From NCBI GenBank assembly GCA_964405685.1, contig CAYOOP010000001.1, forward strand, positions 62,001 to 126,000: 64,000 nt of DNA, read 5' to 3'. The position numbers and the translations under genes were made by a program. Below, in pieces: positions 10,398 to 19,009 of this stretch. The first letter of the stretch is position 1, and every line of letters starts with the position of its first letter. Below the pieces are notes generated by a model, which had not been told where the DNA came from, made no database searches, and saw only the letters and a program-made list of their open reading frames with translations. Origin of the DNA: CAYOOP01 sp964405685. GTDB lineage: Bacteria > Pseudomonadota > Alphaproteobacteria > Rickettsiales > SXRF01.

Positions 10398-11339
10398 ATG
10401 AAATCCATTTTAGTCACCGGCGGCGCAGGGTTTTTGGGATCACATCTTTGCAAGCGATTGCTGGATGTAGGCAACGATGTGGTGTGTGTGGATAATTTAT
10501 TCACCGGCTCCAAAGAAAACATTGCGTCGCTAATGGACCACAAGCGTTTCGAATTCCTCCGCCACGATGTGACGTTTCCTCTCTACATCGAACCGAGCCA
10601 AATTTACCATCTCGCCTGCCCTGCCTCGCCGGTACATTACCAGCATGACCCGGTGCAAACAGTCAAAACCTGCGTGCATGGGGCGATCAATATGCTGGGC
10701 CTCGCTAAGCGCACACGCGCACGCATCTTTCAGGCCTCAACCAGTGAAGTGTATGGCGACCCCGAGGTGCATCCGCAGCGTGAAGATTATGTGGGGCATG
10801 TGAACCCCATCGGTATTCGCTCCTGTTACGACGAAGGCAAGCGCTGCGCGGAGACGCTGTTTTTTGATTATCATCGTCAGCACAAGGTAGACATTCGCGT
10901 CGGGCGTATCTTCAATACCTACGGCCCCAACATGCACCCAGATGACGGGCGCGTAGTATCCAACTTCATCTTGCAAGCGCTACGCGGCGAGAACATCACG
11001 ATTTACGGCAAAGGTGAGCAGACGCGTTCGTTTTGCTATGTGGATGATTTGATCGATGTGATCATAAAAATGATGCATTCCGACACGTGTAGCGCCGGCC
11101 CTATCAACATCGGCAATCCGCACGAAATCACCATCCGCGAACTCGCCACGCACATTGTCGAAATGACGGGCTCGAAATCCAAACTCATCGAAAAGCCCTT
11201 GCCGAGCGATGATCCGCTGCGCCGTTGCCCGGATATTACCAAGGCGAAAACAGAACTCGGCTGGCAGCCAAGCACGCCGCTGGAAGTGGGCTTGAAACGC
11301 ACAATCGCGTATTTCGACGCTTTATTGCAAAATACATAG
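10398..11339 (+). CDS. NAD-dependent epimerase/dehydratase, UDP-glucuronate decarboxylase (UXS) type
   Basis: This is an extended short-chain dehydrogenase of 313 aa. It has the N-terminal TGGAGFLGSHL dinucleotide motif, HLACPASPVHYQ, STSEVYGDP and a catalytic YDEGKR (Tyr-x3-Lys), followed by NTYGPNMHPDDGRVVSNF. This combination is typical of UXS enzymes, which make UDP-xylose from UDP-glucuronate. A related dTDP-glucose 4,6-dehydratase is less likely because of the YDEGKR form. It lies between argB and a glycosyltransferase with tiny gaps, suggesting supply of a sugar nucleotide for a surface glycan. Confidence 0.85.
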   Translation: MKSILVTGGAGFLGSHLCKRLLDVGNDVVCVDNLFTGSKENIASLMDHKRFEFLRHDVTFPLYIEPSQIYHLACPASPVHYQHDPVQTVKTCVHGAINMLGLAKRTRARIFQASTSEVYGDPEVHPQREDYVGHVNPIGIRSCYDEGKRCAETLFFDYHRQHKVDIRVGRIFNTYGPNMHPDDGRVVSNFILQALRGENITIYGKGEQTRSFCYVDDLIDVIIKMMHSDTCSAGPINIGNPHEITIRELATHIVEMTGSKSKLIEKPLPSDDPLRRCPDITKAKTELGWQPSTPLEVGLKRTIAYFDALLQNT

Positions 11340-11347
11340 GATTTCTC

Positions 11348-12064
11348 ATGACGATACTCAGCGTTGTTATCCCCGCCTATAACGAAGAAAAAACCCTGCA
11401 GGCCTGCGTAGAACGGGTGCGAGCAATTGCTGATGATCAACTCTCGCTCGAACTTATTATTGTCAACGATGCATCAACCGATAAAACGGCAGAAGTCGCG
11501 CAGTCGTTGGCAGATCGTTACGGAATCAAACTGTTTTCGCACTCCGTTAATCAAGGCAAAGGCGCAGCACTGCGCACCGGGTTTCAAGCAGCCACCGGTG
11601 ATATCGTCGCCGTGCAAGATGCGGACCTGGAATACGACCCGCTCGATTTGAAAAAATTGGTACTACCTATCGTGGATGGACGCGCGGATGTGACACTGGG
11701 CTCACGCTTTCTTTCCGCGCAGGAAAAACGCGTGCTTTATTTCTGGCATTACATCGCCAACAAAGGCCTCACGTTTTTCTCCAATATGTGGACGAACCTG
11801 AATTTGAGCGATATGGAAACCTGCTACAAAGTGTTCCGCCGCGAGGTCATCCAAAATATCCGCATTGAAGAAAATCGCTTTGGGTTTGAACCTGAGATCG
11901 TCGCAAAAATTGCACGGTTTCGCTTGAACGGCCAGGCTTTACGCATTTATGAAATGGGTATCTCCTACTCCGGACGTACCTACGAAGAAGGCAAAAAAAT
12001 CGGGTGGAGGGATGCTGTGCGCGCTTTGTACGTGATATTTAAATACGGCTTGTTTGCGAAATAA
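11348..12064 (+). CDS. family 2 glycosyltransferase (polyprenyl-phosphate sugar transferase-like)
   Basis: The ATG at 11348, 8 nt after the previous stop, gives 238 aa; an upstream in-frame start would run through the previous gene. The GT-A fold is seen in LSVVIPAYNEEKTL, IIVNDASTDKTAEVA, NQGKGAALRTGFQAATGD and the metal-binding DADLEYDP. The sequence SRFLSAQEKR and MWTNLNLSDMETCYKVFRR are typical of DPM1/GtrB-type enzymes, which move a sugar from a nucleotide to a polyprenyl phosphate. There are no C-terminal membrane helices, as in the short DPM1-like forms. Substrate unknown. Confidence 0.88.
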   Translation: MTILSVVIPAYNEEKTLQACVERVRAIADDQLSLELIIVNDASTDKTAEVAQSLADRYGIKLFSHSVNQGKGAALRTGFQAATGDIVAVQDADLEYDPLDLKKLVLPIVDGRADVTLGSRFLSAQEKRVLYFWHYIANKGLTFFSNMWTNLNLSDMETCYKVFRREVIQNIRIEENRFGFEPEIVAKIARFRLNGQALRIYEMGISYSGRTYEEGKKIGWRDAVRALYVIFKYGLFAK

Positions 12065-12074
12065 GAAGACGGCG

Positions 12075-13094
12075 TCACATCATCTTCAGCATCAACTTAC
12101 CAAGCTCACTCACCAGATCTTCCCCGGTTTTGCCGCCGTTGCCGCGCACTTTGGTTTTTAGAATCACCTGCAGTGCTTGAATGTGTTTCTCGAGTACGAG
12201 TTGATGGGTAGCATTATGCACATTGAAATAGCTACGGCAAAAATCGGTCAGAAAGCCGGCAACGCGCGCCGCGAGTTCGTAATCATACGCCTCTGAACGC
12301 GCTTGCACGAGGCCGGAAGCATTGCACATGCGCTCCATCGGCGCACGTGAACCAATGGTGGTTTCGATCTGCTTAAAGAGGTTTTTGATGACATTCACAT
12401 CACTCAAGCCGTCGCGGATGAATTCATTTTCGATGATTTCAAATGAGACTTTCCCCGAAGCAATTGCCGCGCGATTGATTTTCGCCTTGAGCGAAAAATC
12501 CGGCATGATGAGGCGGGCACCTTGTTCGGGCAGATAGGTCGGGAGATCTATCAGCGTGGTGATGGTTGGAATTAATTCGATGCGATGTTCCTGTGCATCG
12601 GGAGTAAGGGATGCTAGCGTGCGACGGTCGGGCCCGCGATAGTTAGGAGAAATCACAAAGCTGCGCGGTTGGGTTACCACGGTGTAGATTTTATTAGCCA
12701 TGCCCTGCGGGCTCGCGGGGCGGACGTAGAGCTCGTTGATCCCAGTATTGCGCGCTTCTTGTATGGCCGCGGGATCACCACGGTTGGTAAGGAGAAGAAT
12801 CGGTATCGTCGCCTTGATTGGTGCATTCGCATAGCGAATACGCTTGGCAAGTTCGAGCCCGCTTCCGTTTTTCGTGTCCCACTCAGCAATCAGCAGATCA
12901 AATCGTCCAGTGGCGAGCTGCTCCATGACCTCATCGGGTGTGCGGACAATTTCAACTTCGGTAATACCGTTGCTTGAAAGCAGCACGCGCGTGTTTTGCG
13001 CAGCGCTAATCGTCGCGTCAATCACCAGGCAATTTAGCGCGGAAAAGCCGTGCGTTAGCACAGAGAAATCGGCAGGGGCATTGGCGGGAGGCAT
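12075..13094 (-). CDS. receiver-domain protein with an alphaproteobacterial C-terminal helical region
   Basis: The 339-aa protein has a receiver domain at about 20-140. Visible are LVIDAT (acidic pocket, Asp26), LIAEWD (candidate phospho-acceptor Asp73), LLTN and VRPAS, where the usual Lys-Pro is Arg-Pro (Arg125). The linker carries ISPNYRGPDRR, common in alphaproteobacterial single-domain regulators. The rest (about 190-339) is mostly helical and has no DNA-binding motif I recognise. It lies 12 nt after the hdaA stop and is probably the last gene of the leftward DUF2066-AI-2E-hdaA unit. The Lys-to-Arg change may alter phosphorylation signalling. Confidence 0.75.
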   Translation of the reverse strand: MPPANAPADFSVLTHGFSALNCLVIDATISAAQNTRVLLSSNGITEVEIVRTPDEVMEQLATGRFDLLIAEWDTKNGSGLELAKRIRYANAPIKATIPILLLTNRGDPAAIQEARNTGINELYVRPASPQGMANKIYTVVTQPRSFVISPNYRGPDRRTLASLTPDAQEHRIELIPTITTLIDLPTYLPEQGARLIMPDFSLKAKINRAAIASGKVSFEIIENEFIRDGLSDVNVIKNLFKQIETTIGSRAPMERMCNASGLVQARSEAYDYELAARVAGFLTDFCRSYFNVHNATHQLVLEKHIQALQVILKTKVRGNGGKTGEDLVSELGKLMLKMM

Positions 13095-13106
13095 ATGCCC
13101 AATCTA

Positions 13107-13748
13107 CTATAATGGGCTTACTTCTTCGTTAAACAGCTTACGGGCGAGAGGGATGGTAATGGCCCGTTTTTCAGAAAGGGCTAATAAATTGAGCTTTTCC
13201 GCCACTTCTCGGGCCGAGGCAAAGCTTCGCTCAATGCGGGTTGTTAAGAAATTAGTTACTTCTGGCGCTACCTCTAATTGTTGATCAGAGAAGTATTTTT
13301 GTAGGATTTCTGCCAACATGGCCTCATCCGGCAGGGCAAGCATCGCCGTTTCAAAGCTATTCAACCGCGAGGTCAAATCCGGCAAACGTGACCATACCGC
13401 AGGTGGAGCGTTACACGTCAGCAATACACACGTGCTGGATGCTTTGGCGTTATTGAGCAAATGAAACAATACCTCGGGATCAATCTTTTCTGCATCGTCA
13501 ACGACGATGGGGCATGAAAGCGGTGCCAATGGATCAATGGCAACCAGCGGCTTCGCATGCACACGCGCCGCCCATAATTGCGCAAGATAGGTTTTACCCG
13601 ACGCTTTAGGGCCAATGATCACCGCACCAATGGCCTGCGCGCGTGGAAAATGTTCGACCAGCGTCAATGCTTCTTCGTTGCAGGGCGAAGGGTAAAACCG
13701 CGCGCGGGTGTAATCATCCGGGAGTACGAGGGGGATGGGGTATTGCAC
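13107..13748 (-). CDS. hdaA: HdaA-like regulator of DnaA (regulatory inactivation of replication initiation)
   Basis: This is a DnaA-related AAA+ protein without the DNA-binding domain. HdaA works with the replication clamp to switch DnaA to its inactive ADP form. I chose GTG 13748, 2 nt after the AI-2E stop, giving 213 aa. Longer readings upstream are made only of AI-2E antisense-frame sequence. Features are QYPIPLVLPDDY at the N terminus (clamp-binding region), a Walker A GPKASGKTYLAQLW, a Walker B-like CPIVVDDAEKI, TCNAPPAVWSRLPDLTSRL (sensor 1/arginine region) and a C-terminal lid. The Walker B acidic pair is DD. Confidence 0.85.
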   Translation of the reverse strand: MQYPIPLVLPDDYTRARFYPSPCNEEALTLVEHFPRAQAIGAVIIGPKASGKTYLAQLWAARVHAKPLVAIDPLAPLSCPIVVDDAEKIDPEVLFHLLNNAKASSTCVLLTCNAPPAVWSRLPDLTSRLNSFETAMLALPDEAMLAEILQKYFSDQQLEVAPEVTNFLTTRIERSFASAREVAEKLNLLALSEKRAITIPLARKLFNEEVSPL

Positions 13749-13750
13749 GG

Positions 13751-14809
13751 CTAGCCTTTGTAGAGGCTGCTGTGGCGGTAGCGTTCCACCGTAAACCGCG
13801 TGAGTACACCAATGACGGCAGTGATGGGAACGGCGAGCAAGACCCCAACAAATCCAAGCAATACGCCACCCGCCAACATGCCAAAAATAAGCCACAGCGG
13901 GTGCAACCCTACACGGTCGCCAACGAGTTTGGGCGTAAGGAAATAGCTCTCGATCACCTGCCCTACCAAATAAATCCCCACAACACCAATCAGCATGTGG
14001 TGCGCCGGGTCGCCGTGCGTATAGGCAAGCGCAAGCGCCAGCAGAAAGCTGGAGCACCAGCCGACGTAGGGAATGATGGTGAGCGCGCCGGTTAAACCGC
14101 CGACCAACAAGCCAAACGGCACACCAACAATCGTAAGCGCAACGGCGTAGTAAACGGCAAGCACCGCACACACTAAAACTTGCCCGCGCAAAAACCCGCT
14201 AATGGTACGGTCGATTTCATTGGCTTGCGCGCGCACGGTTTTCGCATGTTTGCGTGGCAACAGTTCATCGATCACGTCTAAAATGTGGTCCCAGTCTTTG
14301 AGCAGGTAGAAGGATACGACGGGGGTAAGTAGTAGTAGCGCAACGACGTTTAACACACTAGCGCCGGAGGTGAACAGACCACCTGCGAAGCCGGTCAGCA
14401 TACTCGTTGCCATGTCGGTGAAGTTACCGAAAGCGCCTTTAACGGTGCTGATTTGGCTGTCAGGCACTGCGGCCAATAAGTTTTCCACCTTGCTGTTATA
14501 AAACGCGGTAGCCTGTTCCACCACATGCGGTATGGAGCTGATGAGGCCAGCCAACTGCTCAGACACCAGCGGGAACAAAGCAATGGCAAGCAGTGCAACC
14601 AGCGTGAAAAACACCACGGTTACTACCATCGTCGCAAGCCCGCGCGACAGGCGCAAACGCTGCAAGCGATCAACCACCGGATCAAGCAGATACGCTGCCA
14701 TCATCGCAATCACAAACGGCAGGAGGATGACGCGGAGTTGGTAGAGCATCAGGATAAAAAAGCCGATAATGCCGAGCCACCACAAGGTTGCTCTGGTGTT
14801 TCTGGTCAT
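13751..14809 (-). CDS. AI-2E family transporter (YdiK/PerM type)
   Basis: This is a 352-aa inner-membrane protein with about seven or eight hydrophobic segments. It has the family hallmark regions LLPFVIAMMAAYLLDPVVDRL near the start, SFYLLKDWD in the middle, and GALTIIPYVGW and GVLLAVPITAVI towards the end. Members of this family export small molecules or act as Na+/H+ antiporters; the substrate here is unknown. I chose ATG 14809, which overlaps the TGA of the upstream gene (ATGA); a start at 14830 would add 7 residues. It sits between DUF2066 and hdaA, an order common in alphaproteobacteria. Confidence 0.9.
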   Translation of the reverse strand: MTRNTRATLWWLGIIGFFILMLYQLRVILLPFVIAMMAAYLLDPVVDRLQRLRLSRGLATMVVTVVFFTLVALLAIALFPLVSEQLAGLISSIPHVVEQATAFYNSKVENLLAAVPDSQISTVKGAFGNFTDMATSMLTGFAGGLFTSGASVLNVVALLLLTPVVSFYLLKDWDHILDVIDELLPRKHAKTVRAQANEIDRTISGFLRGQVLVCAVLAVYYAVALTIVGVPFGLLVGGLTGALTIIPYVGWCSSFLLALALAYTHGDPAHHMLIGVVGIYLVGQVIESYFLTPKLVGDRVGLHPLWLIFGMLAGGVLLGFVGVLLAVPITAVIGVLTRFTVERYRHSSLYKG

Positions 14810-15894
14810 ACGCCCTCTTCCACGGTCCAATAGTTTGGCAGCACAGTGAGGCGCACTTTCAGCGCCCGCAGCGCCTCTTGCAATTGCTCTGCCGTGCCGT
14901 GATAGTAAACCTGCAGATCAGCTTGGGTTGCGCTGAATGCCACCATTTCGACGTTGTCGACCTGCGGTAGCGTGGCGATTTTCTGACGTAATAAAGCGTA
15001 GTTTTTTGGCGATCTGACACCGACCACCACCAATTGCACACCGGCATTTTTTGTTTGCGAATTAATGGTCACTTGTGTAGCCGCCTGCTCACCATCAATA
15101 TGGCTTGCAAGTTCAGCGCATGCTTGCTGCATCAACGTCATATCATCCACACCAGGATCGGCGGGGAACTGATAGCGCGTAATGCTTTCCTTGGTCGCCT
15201 GCACGCGGCGCATCAACACTTTTAGCTCACGTTTTTTCTCCGATCCTGTGAGCTCGGCAATCGCAACCACCGCATCGCGCACACCATAGCGGCGCAAAAT
15301 GGGGCTGAAATCTTTGTATTCCTGTTTGATCGCTTCCTCAGCCGTAATCGTTGCCAAGTCGTTCATATCGCCATAAGGCAAAATCAACATGCCGCTGCGG
15401 TGCGAAATGCCCGAATCCACCCACGCCTTACGCCACAGATTTTTGGGTTCAAAAAGCAGCCGCTTATCGTTGACGAGGAGAATAGGAAACACCAAGCTCG
15501 AAGGCTGCTTGAGCACCTGATCCGATTGCAGCGCTTTAATGCGATCATCAATCAATGTATTGACTTTAAGGGCCGAGAAATTAAGGCGGATCTTGGCACG
15601 GTAGCGATTACCGTTTAGGGATTCGGAAACCACTTCTTTGGAATGGAGCAATCCATCGATCATTTCGGCATCGAGCGTTTGTATCAGCCCCTCGCGCAAA
15701 TCGGGGGCAAATTTCTCAAGCAGTGCGCTCAACCCTTGCTTTTCTGCGACAATTAGCCCCTCATTCTTGGCTTTTACAGGGTCCGCACCCATTTGATCCA
15801 CCTCGGTTTCGGTGGTAAACAGCGCCTCCTGCGCCGGGGCGATTCCAGGCGCAAGTAGGAAAAAACATAGTAAAACAGCGAAGAGTTGGTGCAT
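14806..15894 (-). CDS. DUF2066 domain-containing exported protein
   Basis: The 362-aa protein starts at ATG 15894 with a clear signal peptide (hydrophobic LFAVLLCFFLLAPG and an APAQ cleavage site). A longer in-frame reading to 15951 would put extra residues before the signal peptide. The body matches the DUF2066 pattern: FTTETEVDQMGADPVKAKNEGL, then SLVFPILLVNDKRLLFEPKNLWRKAW, and a C-terminal region ending at YWTVEEGV. Function unknown; the family usually lies beside the AI-2E transporter and hdaA. It is divergent from purM with about 30 nt between starts. Confidence 0.85.
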   Translation of the reverse strand: MHQLFAVLLCFFLLAPGIAPAQEALFTTETEVDQMGADPVKAKNEGLIVAEKQGLSALLEKFAPDLREGLIQTLDAEMIDGLLHSKEVVSESLNGNRYRAKIRLNFSALKVNTLIDDRIKALQSDQVLKQPSSLVFPILLVNDKRLLFEPKNLWRKAWVDSGISHRSGMLILPYGDMNDLATITAEEAIKQEYKDFSPILRRYGVRDAVVAIAELTGSEKKRELKVLMRRVQATKESITRYQFPADPGVDDMTLMQQACAELASHIDGEQAATQVTINSQTKNAGVQLVVVGVRSPKNYALLRQKIATLPQVDNVEMVAFSATQADLQVYYHGTAEQLQEALRALKVRLTVLPNYWTVEEGV

Positions 15895-15926
15895 AAGCTT
15901 ACTTGACGATCGAACCAGGATACTAC

Positions 15927-16982
15927 ATGAATAAACCCATGACACAAGCAAGTTACAAAACCGCCGGCGTAGATATTGACGCGGGTAATCAATTGGTCGA
16001 ACGCATCAAACCGCTCGCCAAAGCCACCGCCCGCTTGGGCTGCATGGGCGGCCTAGGTGGATTTGGTGCCCTGTTTGACCCCAAGGCTGCAGGCTTCAAA
16101 GACCCGATATTAGTCGCCACCACCGATGGTGTCGGCACCAAGCTCAAAGTCGCACAAATCGCTGGCAAGCACGAGTCGATTGGGATCGACCTCGTCGCCA
16201 TGTGCGTAAATGACCTGGTGGTGCAAGGCGCTGAACCCCTTTTCTTCCTCGATTATTTCGCAACCGGAAAGTTGGAAGTGGGCATTGCCGAGAAGGTGAT
16301 TGCTGGAATCGCCGAAGGCTGCAAACAAGCGGCTTGCGCATTGATTGGCGGTGAAACCGCCGAAATGCCCAGCATGTATGGCAACGAAGAATACGATCTC
16401 GCAGGGTTTTCCGTCGGCGCCGTAGAGCGCGGGGAAACGCTGCCGCGCGGCGATATTAAGATTGGCGACGTCGTCCTTGGTCTTACCTCATCCGGTGTGC
16501 ATTCCAACGGCTATTCGCTGGTGCGTTACTTGGTAAATCAAGCTGGGCTTTCGTACGCTACTCCAGCGCCCTTCGATACGTCTAAAAGCCTAGGCGATGC
16601 CTTGCTTGCTCCTACGAAAATCTACGTAAAACCGCTAGTTTCGTTGTTTAAAACCGAGGCAGGAAAGGGCGTGAAGGCGCTCGCGCACATCACCGGTGGT
16701 GGGTTGTTGGAAAACATTCCGCGTGTGCTGCCACAAGAACTCGCAGTACGATTAAATACCGGCTCATGGCCTGTGTTACCGGTGTTTCACTGGATGCAAC
16801 AAACGGGTGACATTGCGGATGATGAAATGTGGCGCACGTTTAACTGCGGTATCGGCATGGTGATTGTGGTGAGCAAAGAAGCAAGTGCCACTATTAAGTC
16901 ACAGCTCGAAGCGTCCGGCGAAACCGTTTTTACCATCGGCGAAGTGATCCCTCGCAAAGAGTACGGAGTTGAAATTGTTTAG
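15927..16982 (+). CDS. purM: phosphoribosylformylglycinamidine cyclo-ligase (AIR synthetase)
   Basis: PurM closes the imidazole ring to make AIR, the fifth step of purine synthesis. I chose ATG 15927 with AGGA 6 nt upstream, giving 351 aa; ATG 15939 is possible. Motifs are YKTAGVDIDAGNQLVERIK, GGLGGFGALFD, TTDGVGTKLKVA, GIDLVAMCVNDLV, GGETAEMPSMY, GLTSSGVHSNGYSLVR and GGGLLENIPRVLP. The repeat element and purN follow. Confidence 0.97.
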   Translation: MNKPMTQASYKTAGVDIDAGNQLVERIKPLAKATARLGCMGGLGGFGALFDPKAAGFKDPILVATTDGVGTKLKVAQIAGKHESIGIDLVAMCVNDLVVQGAEPLFFLDYFATGKLEVGIAEKVIAGIAEGCKQAACALIGGETAEMPSMYGNEEYDLAGFSVGAVERGETLPRGDIKIGDVVLGLTSSGVHSNGYSLVRYLVNQAGLSYATPAPFDTSKSLGDALLAPTKIYVKPLVSLFKTEAGKGVKALAHITGGGLLENIPRVLPQELAVRLNTGSWPVLPVFHWMQQTGDIADDEMWRTFNCGIGMVIVVSKEASATIKSQLEASGETVFTIGEVIPRKEYGVEIV

Positions 16983-16986
16983 TTCT

Positions 16987-17093
16987 GTCATCCCGGCGCA
17001 TGCCGGGATCTGGTAAGGCGAGTCTTCGCCGTGATAAGATCTTTCTGCTTCACTACCGTGAAGCGCCAGATCCCGCTACTTAAGCAGGATGAC
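16987..17093. repeat. intergenic palindromic repeat, GTCATCC family, copy 2
   Basis: This 107-bp element separates purM from purN. It begins GTCATCCC (16987) and ends GGATGAC (17093). An internal pair GGGATCTGG (17005-17013) and CCAGATCCC (17066-17074) is a perfect 9-bp inverted repeat, and a small hairpin GCTTCACTACCGTGAAGC lies inside. It shares its ends and its internal core with the copy at 4688-4775, but the sequence between differs. It does not interrupt a gene. Confidence 0.7.
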
Positions 17094-17107
17094 AAAACGA
17101 GGTGGAT

Positions 17108-17680
17108 ATGAATAAAAAAAGAGCGGCAGTTCTCATTTCCGGCAATGGCAGCAATCTGCAAGCGTTGATGGATGCGGCGAAAGCGCCCGAATATCCGGCG
17201 GAGATTGCGCTCGTCATTTCGAATAAGGCGGATGCGTATGGGTTGGAGCGTGCAAAAAAAGCAAATGTTCCAAGCGTCATTATTTCGCACACAAATTTTC
17301 CTGACCGAGAAAGTTTTGATCGCGCGGTGGATGTGGAATTAAAAAAGCACGAAATCCAAATCATCTGTCTCGCCGGGTTCATGCGTTTGCTGTCGCCATG
17401 GTTTGTGAAGGAGTGGCAGGGTAAAATGCTCAATATCCACCCTTCCCTCTTGCCCGAGTTTAAAGGCGGACATGCGATTGCCGACGCGCTGAAGGCGGGT
17501 GCAAAAATCACCGGCTGCACGGTGCATTGGGTCAGTGAAGAAATGGACTCCGGGGAGATTCTTGGACAAGAGCAAGTCTCTGTATTACCAAATGATACGG
17601 AAGAAACTTTGGCCACCCGCATCCACGCCACCGAGCACCGGCTTTACCCTGCCGTATTGGCAAAAATCGCCAAGCGATAA
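17108..17680 (+). CDS. purN: phosphoribosylglycinamide formyltransferase
   Basis: PurN formylates GAR using 10-formyltetrahydrofolate. I chose ATG 17108, preceded by AGGTGG, giving 190 aa. Motifs are VLISGNGSNLQAL (phosphoribosyl-binding), SNKADAYGLERA, LAGFMRLLSPWFV and the catalytic LNIHPSLLPEFKGGHAI, with Asn-His, and TVHWVSEEMDSGEIL carrying the catalytic Asp region. It is probably co-transcribed with purM across the repeat element. Confidence 0.97.
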   Translation: MNKKRAAVLISGNGSNLQALMDAAKAPEYPAEIALVISNKADAYGLERAKKANVPSVIISHTNFPDRESFDRAVDVELKKHEIQIICLAGFMRLLSPWFVKEWQGKMLNIHPSLLPEFKGGHAIADALKAGAKITGCTVHWVSEEMDSGEILGQEQVSVLPNDTEETLATRIHATEHRLYPAVLAKIAKR

Positions 17681-17760
17681 TTGTAATAGAACCTTCATAC
17701 TATGGGCAAAAGTAGTTTGCTATAAAGAAGCAGTTCTCATTCACATCCACAGGAGGTTTT

Positions 17761-18213
17761 ATGTCCGATAAACCACACAGTCATAATCAAGAGGCAGATA
17801 GGGCAGCAACTAGAGATGAATTGAAGCGGCAAGATATAACCGGGTTGACGCTCTTGGGAACTGGCGCGGCGACAGCCGCTGTAGGCGGACTGCTTGGCGG
17901 AATAATAGGCAGCGGTCTGACCCAAAGCGCTATACTCGACGGAAAAACATTGGCGGACCCTACACTCAGAGAAACCATCGCTAAAACAGCAGCCCCGGAT
18001 CTGGAAAGCGTAGGGAAGTTAGATACACTTCAAGACCAAATACGTATGATTCGTGAACGCGTTGTGGAATTACAAAGCGAGCCTATATGGCAACAAACGC
18101 TTGAGGCCGCACAGTCGGAAGTGCCTGCTGCTGAAGTCAGCGTGGAGCCAAAAGACATCACGCCATCACACCCGACCAGCCGCGCGGAAGTAATTGCCCA
18201 ACCATCTCGCTGA
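17761..18213 (+). CDS. hypothetical membrane protein with a glycine-zipper segment, 150 aa
   Basis: I do not recognise the family. The ATG at 17761 has a very strong ribosome-binding site (AGGAGG, 6 nt upstream). The N terminus is hydrophilic. A single alanine/glycine-rich hydrophobic segment covers about 28-55, with the small-residue pattern VGGLLGGIIGSGLT. A coiled-coil-like stretch (about 85-105) and an acidic, proline-containing tail follow. The topology and the adjoining gene suggest a small envelope protein. Confidence 0.65.
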   Translation: MSDKPHSHNQEADRAATRDELKRQDITGLTLLGTGAATAAVGGLLGGIIGSGLTQSAILDGKTLADPTLRETIAKTAAPDLESVGKLDTLQDQIRMIRERVVELQSEPIWQQTLEAAQSEVPAAEVSVEPKDITPSHPTSRAEVIAQPSR

Positions 18214-18233
18214 AGACTTTATTGCAAGGAATC

Positions 18234-18473
18234 ATGGAGCTAATGAGCAGTGACCGCGACGATAAACTCTCGCTTGCCGAAAAAGTAGGGTTGGCAGCAC
18301 TGGGTGCGGTAGCGATCGCATCAGGCGCAGCAACTCTTGTAAATCACCCGCCGACTTTGGACAAAGCAACTCCAGCTGCGCGCGCCGCATCAGAAGAACC
18401 TGACAGTACTTCCCGACAGTGGAAACAATCCTTGGAACAAGGGAAGCCACAACCCGGCTACCCCGGCCGCTAA
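18234..18473 (+). CDS. hypothetical small membrane protein, 79 aa
   Basis: I do not recognise it. Three starts are possible: TTG 18222, ATG 18234 (after AAGGA) and ATG 18243 (after GGAG). I list 18234. A short alanine-rich hydrophobic segment lies at about residues 18-33 (VGLAALGAVAIASGAATLV), followed by a polar, proline- and glycine-rich tail. It follows the glycine-zipper gene by about 20 nt, so they are probably co-transcribed. Both have one small-residue membrane segment near the N terminus and a hydrophilic tail, so they may be related. Confidence 0.55.
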   Translation: MELMSSDRDDKLSLAEKVGLAALGAVAIASGAATLVNHPPTLDKATPAARAASEEPDSTSRQWKQSLEQGKPQPGYPGR

Positions 18474-18896
18474 TTAGCCCACAATCTCACAATCGCTAAA
18501 GAAGAAGCGGATTTCGTTTCCAGCGTTTTCGAGTGAATCGGAACCGTGCACGGTGTTTTCGCCGACGCTGACGCCGAACAATTTACGCACGGTACCTTCT
18601 GCGGCTTTTGCGGGGTCCGTCGCGCCCATCACTTCGCGGTGTTTCGCTACCGCATTTTCGCCTTCAAGCACTTGCACCACCACAGGGGCAGAGACCATGT
18701 ACTCTACCAATTCACCGTAAAACGGGCGGTCTTTATGTACAGCGTAGAACTGGCCGGCTTGCAGGCGCGACAAGCGCGTGCGTTTTTGGGCGACGATGCG
18801 GAAACCCGCACCTTCAAACACGGCGTTGATTTTGCCGGTTAAGTTCCGCGCGGTGGCGTCGGGTTTTAAAATGGAAAGTGTGCGTTCGATGGCCAT
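18474..18896 (-). CDS. ndk: nucleoside diphosphate kinase
   Basis: Ndk transfers the terminal phosphate of ATP to other nucleoside diphosphates through a phospho-histidine. I chose ATG 18896 with GGAG 6 nt upstream, giving 140 aa; a reading from 18953 adds only non-conserved residues. It starts MAIERTLSILKPDA, has FYGELVEYMVSAPVV and MGATDPAKA, and carries the active-site VGENTVHGSD with His117. It converges on the small membrane gene, with one stop directly after the other. Confidence 0.97.
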   Translation of the reverse strand: MAIERTLSILKPDATARNLTGKINAVFEGAGFRIVAQKRTRLSRLQAGQFYAVHKDRPFYGELVEYMVSAPVVVQVLEGENAVAKHREVMGATDPAKAAEGTVRKLFGVSVGENTVHGSDSLENAGNEIRFFFSDCEIVG

Positions 18897-19009
18897 AAAG
18901 TCTCCTAATTCAAAATGATGCGGTGATATAAGGAGTTTTGCTTTTACATGCAAGCAAATTGGTGTATGGCTTGATTTCGGGGAGCGAAATTAATTGGGGG
19001 ATTGACGTT

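Noticed and set aside
13749..14171. N-terminal extension of the hdaA frame
   Set aside because: It lies in another frame of the AI-2E gene. The conserved HdaA sequence starts at GTG 13748.
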